NCBI GenBank assembly: GCA_002721445.1
Contig: PBKN01000005.1
Location: 219,689 to 283,688 of the forward strand
Length of the DNA: 64,000 nucleotides
Direction: 5' to 3'
DNA from: Chloroflexota bacterium
GTDB taxonomy: Bacteria > Chloroflexota > Dehalococcoidia > Lucifugimonadales > GCA-002723415
A program made the translations under genes and the position numbers. Below are positions 31,791-41,798 of this stretch, one piece after another. Under the pieces are notes generated by a model. That model did no database searches and was not told the origin of the DNA. It was given only the letters and a program-made list of their open reading frames with translations. Every line of letters begins with the position of its first letter. Positions within the stretch are counted from its first letter, which is position 1.

Positions 31791-32918
31791 CTATTTCTTT
31801 TTTATTCTGCCACTTGGTAGCTTACCAGAAGTTTCATCTTTAACCATTTGATTATATGAATCACTTAAACCATTAAGGCTATTATTAAACTGAGGAATAA
31901 CATATCTTGAAAATAATTCTAAAGATTTATACCATTTCTCTACTGATGTCCATTCTATAGATAATAAAAGTAATCCGCCAAACCCCCCAGTTTCTTTTTC
32001 CAATTCTTTTATTTGAGATATACAATCATCAGGATCTCCAATTATCCATCTTCTTTGTTTAATAATTTGCTCAATAGTTATTTCATCCACAGGCTGCCCA
32101 GGATATATTTCAAATGAAGACTTAGCTCCAGCCTTAAATGTATAATTTCTTATTTCATGCATTGCACCTGCCTTTATGTCCTCTAAAGCTTGCTTTCTAG
32201 ATGAAGAAACATATATAGGCACATTACCTATTACCCAATCTTTTCTATTAACAGAAAATCCATTTTCAGAAGACCCTTTTGAATAAAAATCCCACTGTTC
32301 ATTTAATTTCATCGTACCAGGTAAAGTATAAGCTCCAGATATAATTTTCAGACCTCTTTCAGATGCCACTTTTAGGCTATTACCGCTTCCCGAACTGACA
32401 CAATATATAGGCATGTGAGGGCTTTGATATGGTTTTATTTGAATTTGCATTCCTTCAATATCCCAGTAATTACCTTTGTGAGAAATTTCACCTCTTTCAC
32501 TAAATAGTTTCAATATTATATCCAGTGATTCATTCATCATAGGTCTTAAATCTTTAGGATCTAGATTAAACATTTTTATATCTGACCCTAAAATTCCAGG
32601 AGCACAGCCAAAATCTAATCTGCCTAGAGTCAAATGATCCAAAAAAGCCATTCGTTCTGCAACATGAAATGGATGGTGATAAGGTAAAGCAATCGCACCT
32701 GTCCCCAGCCTAATCCTGCTAGTTCTAGTTGCCGCTGCGGAAATAAATATATCAGGAGCAGGAATATTTTCCCAACCACCTGTATGGTGTTCTCCTACCC
32801 AACATTCATCAAATCCAAGACTCTCTATATATTCAATTAATTTTAAATCACGCTCAAAAGCAATAGTTGGGTTTTCACGAATTGAATGTGAAGGCATCAT
32901 AAATAAACCAAATCTCAA
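31791..32918 (-). CDS. LLM-class (luciferase-like) flavin-dependent oxidoreductase
   Basis: SLGFDECWVGEHHTGGWENIPAPDIFISAAATRTSRIRLGTGAIALPYHHPFHVAERMAFLDHLTLGRLDFG. Confidence 0.93.
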   Translation of the reverse strand: MRFGLFMMPSHSIRENPTIAFERDLKLIEYIESLGFDECWVGEHHTGGWENIPAPDIFISAAATRTSRIRLGTGAIALPYHHPFHVAERMAFLDHLTLGRLDFGCAPGILGSDIKMFNLDPKDLRPMMNESLDIILKLFSERGEISHKGNYWDIEGMQIQIKPYQSPHMPIYCVSSGSGNSLKVASERGLKIISGAYTLPGTMKLNEQWDFYSKGSSENGFSVNRKDWVIGNVPIYVSSSRKQALEDIKAGAMHEIRNYTFKAGAKSSFEIYPGQPVDEITIEQIIKQRRWIIGDPDDCISQIKELEKETGGFGGLLLLSIEWTSVEKWYKSLELFSRYVIPQFNNSLNGLSDSYNQMVKDETSGKLPSGRIKKK

Positions 32919-32996
32919 TTTAATCTCCTCAAATAATATAAAAAATTCTAAAAAATTATTATAGCATTCATAATATTAAATTATAAACCAGAAGAA

Positions 32997-33641
32997 TTAA
33001 TTTATTCCTGAAAAAGACTTATTCATAAGCTTATTTATAATTCCCGGCCTAATTTTTTGAAAATAATTTAAATCCTCTACTGTATCCAAATCAAATACCA
33101 ACCCTTCCTGCTTGCAAAAACTAAATTTTGAATTTAATTCAACTACTTGATCAGTATGTTTATCTAAACTATAATTTCCTAATTTTATTAAAAAATCAGA
33201 TAAAACTGGAGCAATAATCAAATTTGTTCCTTTATCATTATATGCAGGCGAAAATACAAAATCCTGTCCAAAATTCGATAAATTTATTGCCATATTTATA
33301 TCATTAAACTCTATAAATGGAAGATCAGAAGCAATATAAATCGGTGTCAAATTTTTTTTGAAAGCATCTGAAAATTTATTATTTAATATATTATTCAAAC
33401 CACACCCTTCATCTTGAATCCATCTAACATTAAGACAACTACAAATATCTTTAAATAATTTATCTTCACCTATAACCCATACCTCATTAGATAATGATTT
33501 TTTAGATGCTTTAATAACTTCTAAAAACATATTTACTGTTATATTAAATCTCTCGTTTTTAGTCAGAACATTACTAAGCCTAGATTTAGCTAAAGCCAAT
33601 GATTTAATTGGAATAATAATTACAAAATTGGACTGATTCAT
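32997..33641 (-). CDS. cofC: 2-phospho-L-lactate guanylyltransferase-like (F420 biosynthesis)
   Basis: FVIIIPIKSLALAKSRLSNVLTKNER; adjacent to cofD. Confidence 0.85.
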   Translation of the reverse strand: MNQSNFVIIIPIKSLALAKSRLSNVLTKNERFNITVNMFLEVIKASKKSLSNEVWVIGEDKLFKDICSCLNVRWIQDEGCGLNNILNNKFSDAFKKNLTPIYIASDLPFIEFNDINMAINLSNFGQDFVFSPAYNDKGTNLIIAPVLSDFLIKLGNYSLDKHTDQVVELNSKFSFCKQEGLVFDLDTVEDLNYFQKIRPGIINKLMNKSFSGIN

Positions 33642-33658
33642 AAATTTCCTATTATGTT

Positions 33659-34591
33659 TTAGAATTGATTTTCTATAAACCTTGCAAGATCAATTTTCTT
33701 TTGTAAATCATCCATTATTGTATCAAAGATTTCTACCCTGTATCCCATATTTTGAATTATAGCTTTATTTTTTTCATCAAGTTTATCAATAACTATAGAA
33801 TTGCAAATTCCTTCATATATTTTAGCTATGCCTATACTAGTAGGCTCATAGCCTAATTCAATCATAATTTTATCAGCTGGACCTTTTATAGCCTTACCAT
33901 CAACTATTGGAGATATAGCAATTTTTGCACCATCAAATTTCTTTATTTGATCTAAAACATTCTCTAATTTAAGAATTGGATAAATACTTAGAAATGGATT
34001 AGAAGGACAAATAATAATTGAATTACATACATCTAAAGCATTTTTAAAATCATTTGAAATCTTTGCAGTATCTCTTCCTTTAAAAATAAACTCTTTAACT
34101 CTTGGCTCACATCTATATTTGACAAAGTAATCTTGAAATGACAATTCTATTCCATTATCTGTCAACACTTTTGTAGAGAAAATATCATCTGACATAGGAA
34201 TCACAGAATGTTCAATCCCTAATTGTTTTGTCATTTTTTTTGTAACTGATGATAAAGTCATGCCTTTCTTTAATAAATGTGAACGATATATATGCGTTGC
34301 AAAATCTTTATCTCCAATTTTAAACCAATTATCTAGTCCGAAATTTTTTAGCGAAGAAAGCACTTCAAATGTGTCACCTTCAATACCCCATCCAGTTTCT
34401 GGATTAACATAATTAGATAAAACATACATAACAGTATCCAAATCAGGAGAAACATGTAATCCATAAAAATCTTGGTCATCTGCCGTGTTTATTACAAAAA
34501 ATATATCATCCGGTTTATAAACTGATTCTAATCCCTTAATTAATTTAGAACCGCCCACGCCACCAGCTAAAACTAATATAGGTTTTTTCAT
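33659..34591 (-). CDS. cofD: 2-phospho-L-lactate transferase (F420 biosynthesis)
   Basis: VLAGGVGGSKLIKGLE, NTADDQDFYGLHVSPDLDTVMYVLS, CPSNPFLSIYPIL. Confidence 0.92.
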   Translation of the reverse strand: MKKPILVLAGGVGGSKLIKGLESVYKPDDIFFVINTADDQDFYGLHVSPDLDTVMYVLSNYVNPETGWGIEGDTFEVLSSLKNFGLDNWFKIGDKDFATHIYRSHLLKKGMTLSSVTKKMTKQLGIEHSVIPMSDDIFSTKVLTDNGIELSFQDYFVKYRCEPRVKEFIFKGRDTAKISNDFKNALDVCNSIIICPSNPFLSIYPILKLENVLDQIKKFDGAKIAISPIVDGKAIKGPADKIMIELGYEPTSIGIAKIYEGICNSIVIDKLDEKNKAIIQNMGYRVEIFDTIMDDLQKKIDLARFIENQF

Positions 34592-34615
34592 ATAATGAAC
34601 ATCTCTAAAAAATTA

Positions 34616-36310
34616 TCATTTTAGATTAAAAGAACTTTTCTTTGCCCATGAATCTCTTAAAGAAACAGTTCTATTAAAAACTAATGATCCAGATTTAGTA
34701 TCTTGAGAATCTAATATATAATACCCTAATCTTTCAAATTGATAATGTATTCCTTCAGATGCATTCTCTAAACTAATCTCTATAGGGCAATTTTTCAAAA
34801 CCTTGATTGAATTTGGGTTTAATTCCATATTATCTGAATTCTCTTCATCAAATTCTTTTTCTGAAATCAATTTATCATATATCCTAATTTCAGCTCTTGA
34901 TGATTTTAATGCAGACACCCAGTGAATTGTGCCTCTTACCTTACGTCCATCTGCAGGCTTACCTCCACGACTATTCTCATCATATTCACAATGAATTTCT
35001 ATGACTTCTCCTTTTTCATCTTTGATTACGTCAACACACTTCACTATATATGCATATCTTAATCTTACTTCTTTACCTATAGTTAAACGATGAAATTTGG
35101 GCGGAGGTATTTCAGCAAAATCCTCTCTCTCAATATATATTTCTCTTGAAAATGGAACTTTTCTAGAACCCATTGCAGGATCTTCTGGGTTATTTAAAGC
35201 ATCGATTTCTTCAAACGAATCATTTGAATAATTTTTTATAACAACTTTAATAGGATTCAACACAGCCATTACCCGATAAGCTGATTTATTCAAATTCTCC
35301 CTTACACAATGCTCCAATAAAGACAAATCAACAAGATTTGTTCTCTTTGTTATACTAGTTCTTTTACAAAAATCTAATATTGCTTCTGATGGATACCCTC
35401 TTCTACGCATACCAGATATAGTTGGCATTCTTGGATCATCCCATCCATTTACCATATTAGATAAAACTAATTCAGATAATTGACGCTTACTCATCATTGT
35501 GCCACTAATGTTTAGTCTCGCAAATTCTATTTGTCTAGAAGGATAAATATTCAACTTATCAATAAACCAATTATATAAAGGCCTATGATCTTCAAACTCA
35601 ACAGTACAAATCGAATGAGTAATTTTTTCTAAAGAATCTGATTGACCATGAGCAAAATCATAAGTTGGATATATGCACCATTTATCACCTGTTCTATGGT
35701 GTATAATGTTCATTATCCTATAAATAACAGGATCCCTTAAATTTAGATTACCTGAACTCATATCAATTTTTGCTCTTAAAACTCTAGTTCCATTTTTAAA
35801 TTTGCCATTTTTCATTTGCTCAAATAAATCTAAATTTTCTTCTATAGTTCTGTCTCTATAAGGACTATTTTTACCTTTGGTTGTTAGAGTGCCTCTATAT
35901 TCTCTAATCTCATCTTGGTTTAGATCACATACATAAGCTAATCTCATTTCAATAAGTTTCACAGCATAAGAATATAATTGATCAAAATAATCCGATGAAT
36001 AATGAACTTTATTACCATAATCAAACCCAAGCCATTTTAAATCGTTTTGAAAGGCATGAATAAACTCTTCTTCCTCTTTAGATGGGTTTGTATCATCAAA
36101 TCTTAGGTTACATTTACCGTTATTTTCAGATGCTATACTAAAGTTAACAAAGGCAGATTTTGCATGCCCAATATGCATATATCCATTAGGCTCAGGCGGA
36201 AAACGAGTTATTATTCGTTTGTATTTACCATCGCTTAAATCCTTAGATATAATTTCCCGAATAAAATCTTGATTATTTTCTAAGTTATCATCTTTATTAG
36301 TATTATTCAT
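34616..36310 (-). CDS. glnS: Glutaminyl-tRNA synthetase
   Basis: ITRFPPEPNGYMHIGHAKSAFVNFSIA; NISGTMMSKRQL; GMRRRGYPSEAILDFCKR. Confidence 0.95.
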   Translation of the reverse strand: MNNTNKDDNLENNQDFIREIISKDLSDGKYKRIITRFPPEPNGYMHIGHAKSAFVNFSIASENNGKCNLRFDDTNPSKEEEEFIHAFQNDLKWLGFDYGNKVHYSSDYFDQLYSYAVKLIEMRLAYVCDLNQDEIREYRGTLTTKGKNSPYRDRTIEENLDLFEQMKNGKFKNGTRVLRAKIDMSSGNLNLRDPVIYRIMNIIHHRTGDKWCIYPTYDFAHGQSDSLEKITHSICTVEFEDHRPLYNWFIDKLNIYPSRQIEFARLNISGTMMSKRQLSELVLSNMVNGWDDPRMPTISGMRRRGYPSEAILDFCKRTSITKRTNLVDLSLLEHCVRENLNKSAYRVMAVLNPIKVVIKNYSNDSFEEIDALNNPEDPAMGSRKVPFSREIYIEREDFAEIPPPKFHRLTIGKEVRLRYAYIVKCVDVIKDEKGEVIEIHCEYDENSRGGKPADGRKVRGTIHWVSALKSSRAEIRIYDKLISEKEFDEENSDNMELNPNSIKVLKNCPIEISLENASEGIHYQFERLGYYILDSQDTKSGSLVFNRTVSLRDSWAKKSSFNLK

Positions 36311-36340
36311 ATAAAACTTTATAATCCATAGATAAAATAG

Positions 36341-36417
36341 TGGCGACCCCGACCGGATTTGAACCGGCGATCTCTGGCTTGACAGGCCAGTATGTTAAAC
36401 CGCTACACCACGGGGCC
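36341..36417 (-). tRNA. tRNA-Asp (anticodon GTC)
   Basis: Minus strand GGCCCCGTGGTGTAGCGGTTTAACATACTGGCCTGTCAAGCCAGAGATCGCCGGTTCAAATCCGGTCGGGGTCGCCA; anticodon stem CTGGC/GCCAG, loop CTGTCAA, encoded CCA. Confidence 0.95.
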
Positions 36418-36456
36418 ATAGAGTATTGTCAAATATTATATCAGCATTTTAGGATT

Positions 36457-36696
36457 TTAGTTAATATTATTTAACATTAATTCAAGTTTAGTTGTATCAA
36501 AACCTACAACAAACTCATCTCCAACAAATGTTACAGGAGTAGTCATTAAACCTTTGTTTAATAAAAATTCTAAAGAATCCTGATCTAAAGATATATTATG
36601 CTCTATAAATTTAATACCTTTTTTAGAAAAAAAATTCTTTACCATGTCACATGGCTTACAATCTATTGAGGTATATATTTTAACTATATCATGCAC
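36457..36696 (-). CDS. Glutaredoxin-like protein
   Basis: VKIYTSIDCKPCDMVKNFFSKKGIKF (CxxC), TTPVTFVGDEFVVGFD. Confidence 0.87.
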   Translation of the reverse strand: MHDIVKIYTSIDCKPCDMVKNFFSKKGIKFIEHNISLDQDSLEFLLNKGLMTTPVTFVGDEFVVGFDTTKLELMLNNIN

Positions 36697-36708
36697 TTAA
36701 AATTAACC

Positions 36709-37122
36709 TTACGATTTTTCCTTATAAGTTATTCCAGAAATCAAAAGGAAAATTATTAATACCAAGCTAATCACTACATCAGTGTACCCTACTGGCAATT
36801 CATCAGCAATAATTTGTGAAGCATGATGTGCCTGAACTATGAGGCCTATTATTGCAGCCAAAATAGCTGGCCCTTTTGCAGCAGCTCCTCTGTTTCTTAT
36901 ACCTGCAGCTAATGTAAAAGCTCCCCAGGCAGCCCAAACTACACCTAAAGCTTCGTGCATGTTTTGAGCAAATAATAGTAGAATTGAATCAGACAGATCA
37001 CTTCCTAATTCTCCTGCTAAATTAGATGCAGCATCTTCTGAAACATAATACAACATAACTCCAAATAATAGATTAACTAATCCAAAAATAATTAACCAAA
37101 ACCTAGGATTAAAAATTCTCAT
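36709..37122 (-). CDS. Small membrane protein, unknown function
   Basis: 137 aa with several hydrophobic segments. Confidence 0.65.
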   Translation of the reverse strand: MRIFNPRFWLIIFGLVNLLFGVMLYYVSEDAASNLAGELGSDLSDSILLLFAQNMHEALGVVWAAWGAFTLAAGIRNRGAAAKGPAILAAIIGLIVQAHHASQIIADELPVGYTDVVISLVLIIFLLISGITYKEKS

Positions 37123-37204
37123 ATTAATACTCCTATCAAAATCATTATTTAAACGATAAATATAAAAAATTATATAATATATCTATTTACTCTATATAAT
37201 TACT

Positions 37205-38017
37205 TTAGCTCTTCTTTGGTTTAATCATTTTATTCATTGCCCAATCAGGGTACAAATTATATATATCCATATTTTTTACAGGCGCACCCAAAGCTTGTGG
37301 AGGAATAACAAAGTCCCCTGGTTCTCCAGTCATATCAGTCATATAATAGCTTAAACCTACAGATCTTAAAGTACGAGCAGAAGGAACATTAAATGGACCT
37401 ACTGTTGCGAGGGGTATACAGCCTTTATCTAGTATCCATTGAACAGCTGCATTCACAACAGCTCTACCCATTCCTAATCCTTGAGAAGACCTTTCTACTT
37501 CCATTCCAATTTCATATATACTCTCTCCCTTATCTACTACTGTAGCCAAAGCAGAAATTTCACCCTTATTTTTGACTGCAAATCCTGACACTGCATCATC
37601 AAAATAACAATGCCAAAATATATCCCTATCGACTGATTCCAATTCTTCTTTACTAGCCATGAATACTCTAGGGTCCACTTCTAAATTACATTTATCTTTG
37701 TCTCCAAATAAATAATAAGAAGGACCATTTATTTTGAATTTACTTTTTTTTATTAACTTTGCTAATTCATAAGAACCATAAATAGAAAAAAGCATTTCTT
37801 TATCTAAATGTTCAATTAAATTCTCAAAATCAGAAATCCATTTTTTATCAGAAAAAATTATAGTTGATTGTTTGTATTTAATAACCCAAATTGGCTTCCC
37901 TATAAAAGGATCATTCAATATAGGAACAACCTGATATTTCTCGATACCTAAATCGAGAATCTTTTTATCAAGGTGTGAGTTTATCCATTTTTCTACTTTT
38001 GTTGAAAGATCAGACAT
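37205..38017 (-). CDS. GNAT-family N-acetyltransferase
   Basis: YEIGMEVERSSQGLGMGRAVVNAAVQWILDKGC acetyl-CoA motif. Start MSDLSTK at 38017 preferred. Confidence 0.78.
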   Translation of the reverse strand: MSDLSTKVEKWINSHLDKKILDLGIEKYQVVPILNDPFIGKPIWVIKYKQSTIIFSDKKWISDFENLIEHLDKEMLFSIYGSYELAKLIKKSKFKINGPSYYLFGDKDKCNLEVDPRVFMASKEELESVDRDIFWHCYFDDAVSGFAVKNKGEISALATVVDKGESIYEIGMEVERSSQGLGMGRAVVNAAVQWILDKGCIPLATVGPFNVPSARTLRSVGLSYYMTDMTGEPGDFVIPPQALGAPVKNMDIYNLYPDWAMNKMIKPKKS

Positions 38018-38077
38018 TTCAATCCTTATGTTAATATTTAAAAGATATATTATCTTTATCACTAGATATAGTAAAGT

Positions 38078-38374
38078 TTATATATTATAAATCTCAAATA
38101 ATAAATAAGTTAAACTAATAAATATAATAATAGATAAAATTAAACAAAAATAATACTTAACTAGAAATTCTTTTTTCCTATTCTTATGTCTAATCGATTT
38201 TATTATTAATAGTCCAAAAACCCAACCACCCATTAATGCTAAAGTAAAAAAATACTTTTCGGGAATCCTGCTATATCCTTTTAAAGCAAAACGCTTATCA
38301 ATAATCAAAAAAATCACAGAAAACAAATTAACAGAAAAAAGCATTCCAGCCAAAATTGAAAAAAAATAAACCAT
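38078..38374 (-). CDS. DUF1294-like small membrane protein
   Basis: DKRFALKGYSRIPEKYFFTLALMGGWVFGLLIIKSIRHKNRKKEFLVKYYF. Confidence 0.8.
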   Translation of the reverse strand: MVYFFSILAGMLFSVNLFSVIFLIIDKRFALKGYSRIPEKYFFTLALMGGWVFGLLIIKSIRHKNRKKEFLVKYYFCLILSIIIFISLTYLLFEIYNI

Positions 38375-38386
38375 TTATTTTATAAA

Positions 38387-39976
38387 TTATTTTTGATCAA
38401 CTAAATGACCTCCCAGTATTGGCCAACCTTCTGAATTCCAACTTAATGATCTGACTCCTAATTTAGATATGCCATTATCAAATCCATCATAGAAATGGTA
38501 GGTAAAAATATCTCCATATTCTGAAGTAGTAAGTATACCTGCGTGACCTGGTCCAATATATCTCCCTTCAGTTTTTAGGATTACTGAACCTCCACCATTT
38601 AACATATCCTTACCATTTTTATCAAAATAAGGTCCACCGATATTTTTTGACCTTCCAGCTACAATGAAATATGTAGAATTAATTCCATTACAACATTTAC
38701 CATGATTTACAAATAAATAATAATATTCACCATTTTTATATATATATGGTGCTTCAATTTCTACTTCATCAATTCCATTATTAAATGCGATATTGATAAA
38801 TCTTTCTGGATAATCTGAAGTTGTAGGCTTATCATTGTAATTACTTAATAACATTGTGCTTGAATCTAATTCAGTAACATATATACCTCCAGCATGAGAT
38901 CCAAATACTAAATAAACTTTATCGTCATTATCTCGAATTACACTTGGGTCCATTGCTCTAGCAGTTGACAAGTTCTCATCAAAAGATTGCACAACAATTC
39001 CTTTATCAATCCATTCAGGACTATCAGGAGATCCAATGTTTTCAGCAACTCCAATTGCATCCCTTATTGTCGCATCATTTTCATCGTAAACAGTATAAAA
39101 TATATATTTTCCATTATCTAAAAGAGAAGGAGCGTCAAATTCACCTGTTGGATTCCATATTTGAAATTGCTTAGCCCAAGCAGGTACTCCATTAGCAAAA
39201 ACTGAATTATAATCTTTATAAGATCTATCTTTAAGATTAATTAAAATACCTTGTAGTGGTTTTCCTTGAGATCCAGATCCATATCCAATTAAATTATCTT
39301 CATTACCAAAATTAAAAAAAGCACTTGGATCATGGACTAATTCAGTAATTGACTGTAATACGGTATTGGGCATAGGTGCTGGTGTAGGTACAACTATAAG
39401 TGAAGATGGTTGATTAAGTTGAACTAAAAGACCTAGAATTTCAGCTTCTTTATATTTTAATAATTCCAGTAATTGATCGTTATTATTTAAAAGCTTCTCA
39501 AGTTCAATGTTTAAACTTTCGTTTTTTTGATCTAAGTTAATAATATTATCTTGAGTTAAATTAATTAGTTTCCTGGTTTGATCTAATTCAATATTTATAT
39601 TATCAAATTCTGCTATTAAATCTTTATTACTAATAATTAATAAATCAATTTCGCTCTGGGAATCTTCAGACCTAGTTGTCATCTTCTTATTTAAATTCTC
39701 TAGGTTTTCAGCTCTTGTTTTAGCATTATTTATTTCATTTTCTAAAATACCAATTTCTCTAACTAAATCTTTCCCATTATTTATCAACTGATTAAATTCA
39801 TTTTTTAATTCATCATTCATTTCATTTACTTCTTTTTCTAAAGAGTTTGAAATTACAAAATCTAAATTAATTTCTTTTTCCACCTGCCCTGAACCTGACC
39901 CTTCGCCTAATAAACCATTACATCCAATTAAAGACAAAATTGTTGTCAATGTAATTAAATAAATAAGGTTGCGCAT
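38387..39976 (-). CDS. Lipoprotein with coiled-coil stalk fused to GH43 arabinanase-like propeller
   Basis: Lipobox SLIGCNG; about 150 aa heptad-like coiled coil; then VHDPSAFF, ARAMDPSVIRD, EIEAPYIYKNGEYYYLFVNHGKCCNGINSTYFIVAGRSKNIGGPY, GPGHAGI. ATG 39976 behind GGAG. Confidence 0.85.
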   Translation of the reverse strand: MRNLIYLITLTTILSLIGCNGLLGEGSGSGQVEKEINLDFVISNSLEKEVNEMNDELKNEFNQLINNGKDLVREIGILENEINNAKTRAENLENLNKKMTTRSEDSQSEIDLLIISNKDLIAEFDNINIELDQTRKLINLTQDNIINLDQKNESLNIELEKLLNNNDQLLELLKYKEAEILGLLVQLNQPSSLIVVPTPAPMPNTVLQSITELVHDPSAFFNFGNEDNLIGYGSGSQGKPLQGILINLKDRSYKDYNSVFANGVPAWAKQFQIWNPTGEFDAPSLLDNGKYIFYTVYDENDATIRDAIGVAENIGSPDSPEWIDKGIVVQSFDENLSTARAMDPSVIRDNDDKVYLVFGSHAGGIYVTELDSSTMLLSNYNDKPTTSDYPERFINIAFNNGIDEVEIEAPYIYKNGEYYYLFVNHGKCCNGINSTYFIVAGRSKNIGGPYFDKNGKDMLNGGGSVILKTEGRYIGPGHAGILTTSEYGDIFTYHFYDGFDNGISKLGVRSLSWNSEGWPILGGHLVDQK

Positions 39977-40039
39977 TATTTTCTCCATATGATATAAAAA
40001 TATTAAGTTCTATTTATTTTTTAATATTTGAAAATAGTA

Positions 40040-40624
40040 TCAACTTGAATCCACGTTCTTTTGCTCTAATTGATCTTTCAAAATTGCTATTTGATCTTCT
40101 TTTTGATTTAACTGATTAACTAAATCAGTATTTTCAATAATAATCATTTGAATATCATTATTTAATTTAGAATTGTTATCTTCCAAATCATATAATTTTG
40201 TCATAGACTGATTTAAATCATCTCTCAAATTCTTAAGTTGCTCTAAATATACGTCTAATTCCTGGATTAATACTGAATTTGTTTTCTTCAAATCTTCAAT
40301 TTCATTTTGGGAATTAGCAGCGAGTTCTTGGTTTAATCTGTCGAATTCGTCTCCTATTTTCAAAGCTTCGTCTAATTCTTTTAACAATATTTCTTCTTTT
40401 TCACTTAAAGACTTCCTCAGATCCATCAATTGATTAAATTCTCTACGTAATTCTTCGCTCACCTCATTAAGGGCATAATTTAGTCCTTCTGAAATTTCTG
40501 GCCCAATTTTTAATATATCTAAAGATATATCTTCTTCTGATGCTGCGCCTTGCCCAATAACACCACTACAGCCAATTAAAGTAAAAATCATTATCAATGT
40601 AATTAAATAAATAAGCTTACGCAT
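40040..40624 (-). CDS. Coiled-coil lipoprotein
   Basis: MRKLIYLITLIMIFTLIGCSGVIGQG lipobox then coiled-coil; similar to N-terminus of the downstream GH43 fusion. Confidence 0.75.
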   Translation of the reverse strand: MRKLIYLITLIMIFTLIGCSGVIGQGAASEEDISLDILKIGPEISEGLNYALNEVSEELRREFNQLMDLRKSLSEKEEILLKELDEALKIGDEFDRLNQELAANSQNEIEDLKKTNSVLIQELDVYLEQLKNLRDDLNQSMTKLYDLEDNNSKLNNDIQMIIIENTDLVNQLNQKEDQIAILKDQLEQKNVDSS

Positions 40625-40652
40625 TCTTTTCTCCAAGTGTTAAAAAATTAAT

Positions 40653-41243
40653 CTATTTATTTAAAGCTTTAGATAGCTCTCCCTGCAACCTTAAAGATTC
40701 TTTATTCAAATCTTCTATTGTCCTTAAAGCATCTTCCAAGCGTATTCGTCCTTCATCTACTTTTCTATTAGAGTCATCAGATCTTTTAATTAATTTATTA
40801 ATTTCATCTTGATAATTTTTTTCTAATTCTTCACTTCTTTTTTGCCAATCTTCTTCAGTTTGGTTAATAATTGATTGAAAATTACTTTCTGTTTCATTTC
40901 TTTCTTTTTCAATTCTAACTAACCAATCTTGGTCTATTTCTTCAATAATTTTGTTAATTTCATCTTGATAATTTTTTTCTAATTCTTCACTTCTTTTTTG
41001 CCAATCTTCTTCAATATCAGCTCTAATATTGTCAGCTTGTTGATTTAATGTATCTATTTCTGACCGAAGTTGCTCAGACTCTTCTGTTAATTCCACAACC
41101 TTTTCTAGCGCTTCTACTAAATCTGATTGTATTTGATCAAAATTGGTAGATTTTTCATTACCTGTACCTTGACCAACTAAACCGCCACAACCAATTAAGG
41201 ATAATATTATTATAGAAATCAACACAAAAATAACTTTTTGCAT
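40653..41243 (-). CDS. Coiled-coil lipoprotein with internal repeats
   Basis: MQKVIFVLISIIILSLIGCGGLVGQG lipobox; EEDWQKRSEELEKNYQDEINK present twice. Confidence 0.75.
   Translation of the reverse strand: MQKVIFVLISIIILSLIGCGGLVGQGTGNEKSTNFDQIQSDLVEALEKVVELTEESEQLRSEIDTLNQQADNIRADIEEDWQKRSEELEKNYQDEINKIIEEIDQDWLVRIEKERNETESNFQSIINQTEEDWQKRSEELEKNYQDEINKLIKRSDDSNRKVDEGRIRLEDALRTIEDLNKESLRLQGELSKALNK
40798..41013 (-). repeat. Perfect 60-bp direct repeat, two copies with 156-bp offset, inside lipoprotein gene
   Basis: ttaatttcatcttgataatttttttctaattcttcacttcttttttgccaatcttcttca at 40798-40857 and 40954-41013. Confidence 0.9.
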
Positions 41244-41436
41244 GTTTCTCCTTATTTCTAAAATAGTCCTAATTTAGGACACTAAATGATTACATTTTAA
41301 TTATAACTTATCAAGTGATTATTATATATTAGTAAAATTACCTGTTTGATTTTGTATAAATTAATCTGCAAAGCATAATAAAACTAAATTCTGTTAAAAT
41401 GAATTTAAAAAATCATTTTAGAAAAAAGGATAGGAT

Positions 41437-41760
41437 ATGTATATAATAAGAAGAACATACAAGACTAAAACAGGGCAGGCAAGAAAAGCTGCCTTATTGC
41501 TTAAAAAAATTGCAAACATTTACACTGAATCTGGCCAACGTAGTAAAACAATAATTTATTACAATGGAGGAACTCTCCCGTGCCCAATAAATGAAATAAA
41601 TAGAATATATATGCAATGGACAAGTGAAATAATAGACTCCCCTTATAGAGATGGAAATAAGTTTCCTGATTTAAGTGGGGTTTACAACGAATTTAGAGAA
41701 CTATTAGATGAATCAGATGGACCAACTTCATGGATTGAATTTTGGGAAGAAATTAAATAA
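41437..41760 (+). CDS. Hypothetical protein (possible dimeric alpha-beta barrel fold)
   Basis: 107-aa ORF MYIIRRTYKTKTGQARKAALLLKKIANIYTESG...; family not certain. Confidence 0.55.
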   Translation: MYIIRRTYKTKTGQARKAALLLKKIANIYTESGQRSKTIIYYNGGTLPCPINEINRIYMQWTSEIIDSPYRDGNKFPDLSGVYNEFRELLDESDGPTSWIEFWEEIK

Positions 41761-41798
41761 TACCATTTTTTGATTCATGTAAAATTAAGGATAAAGTT

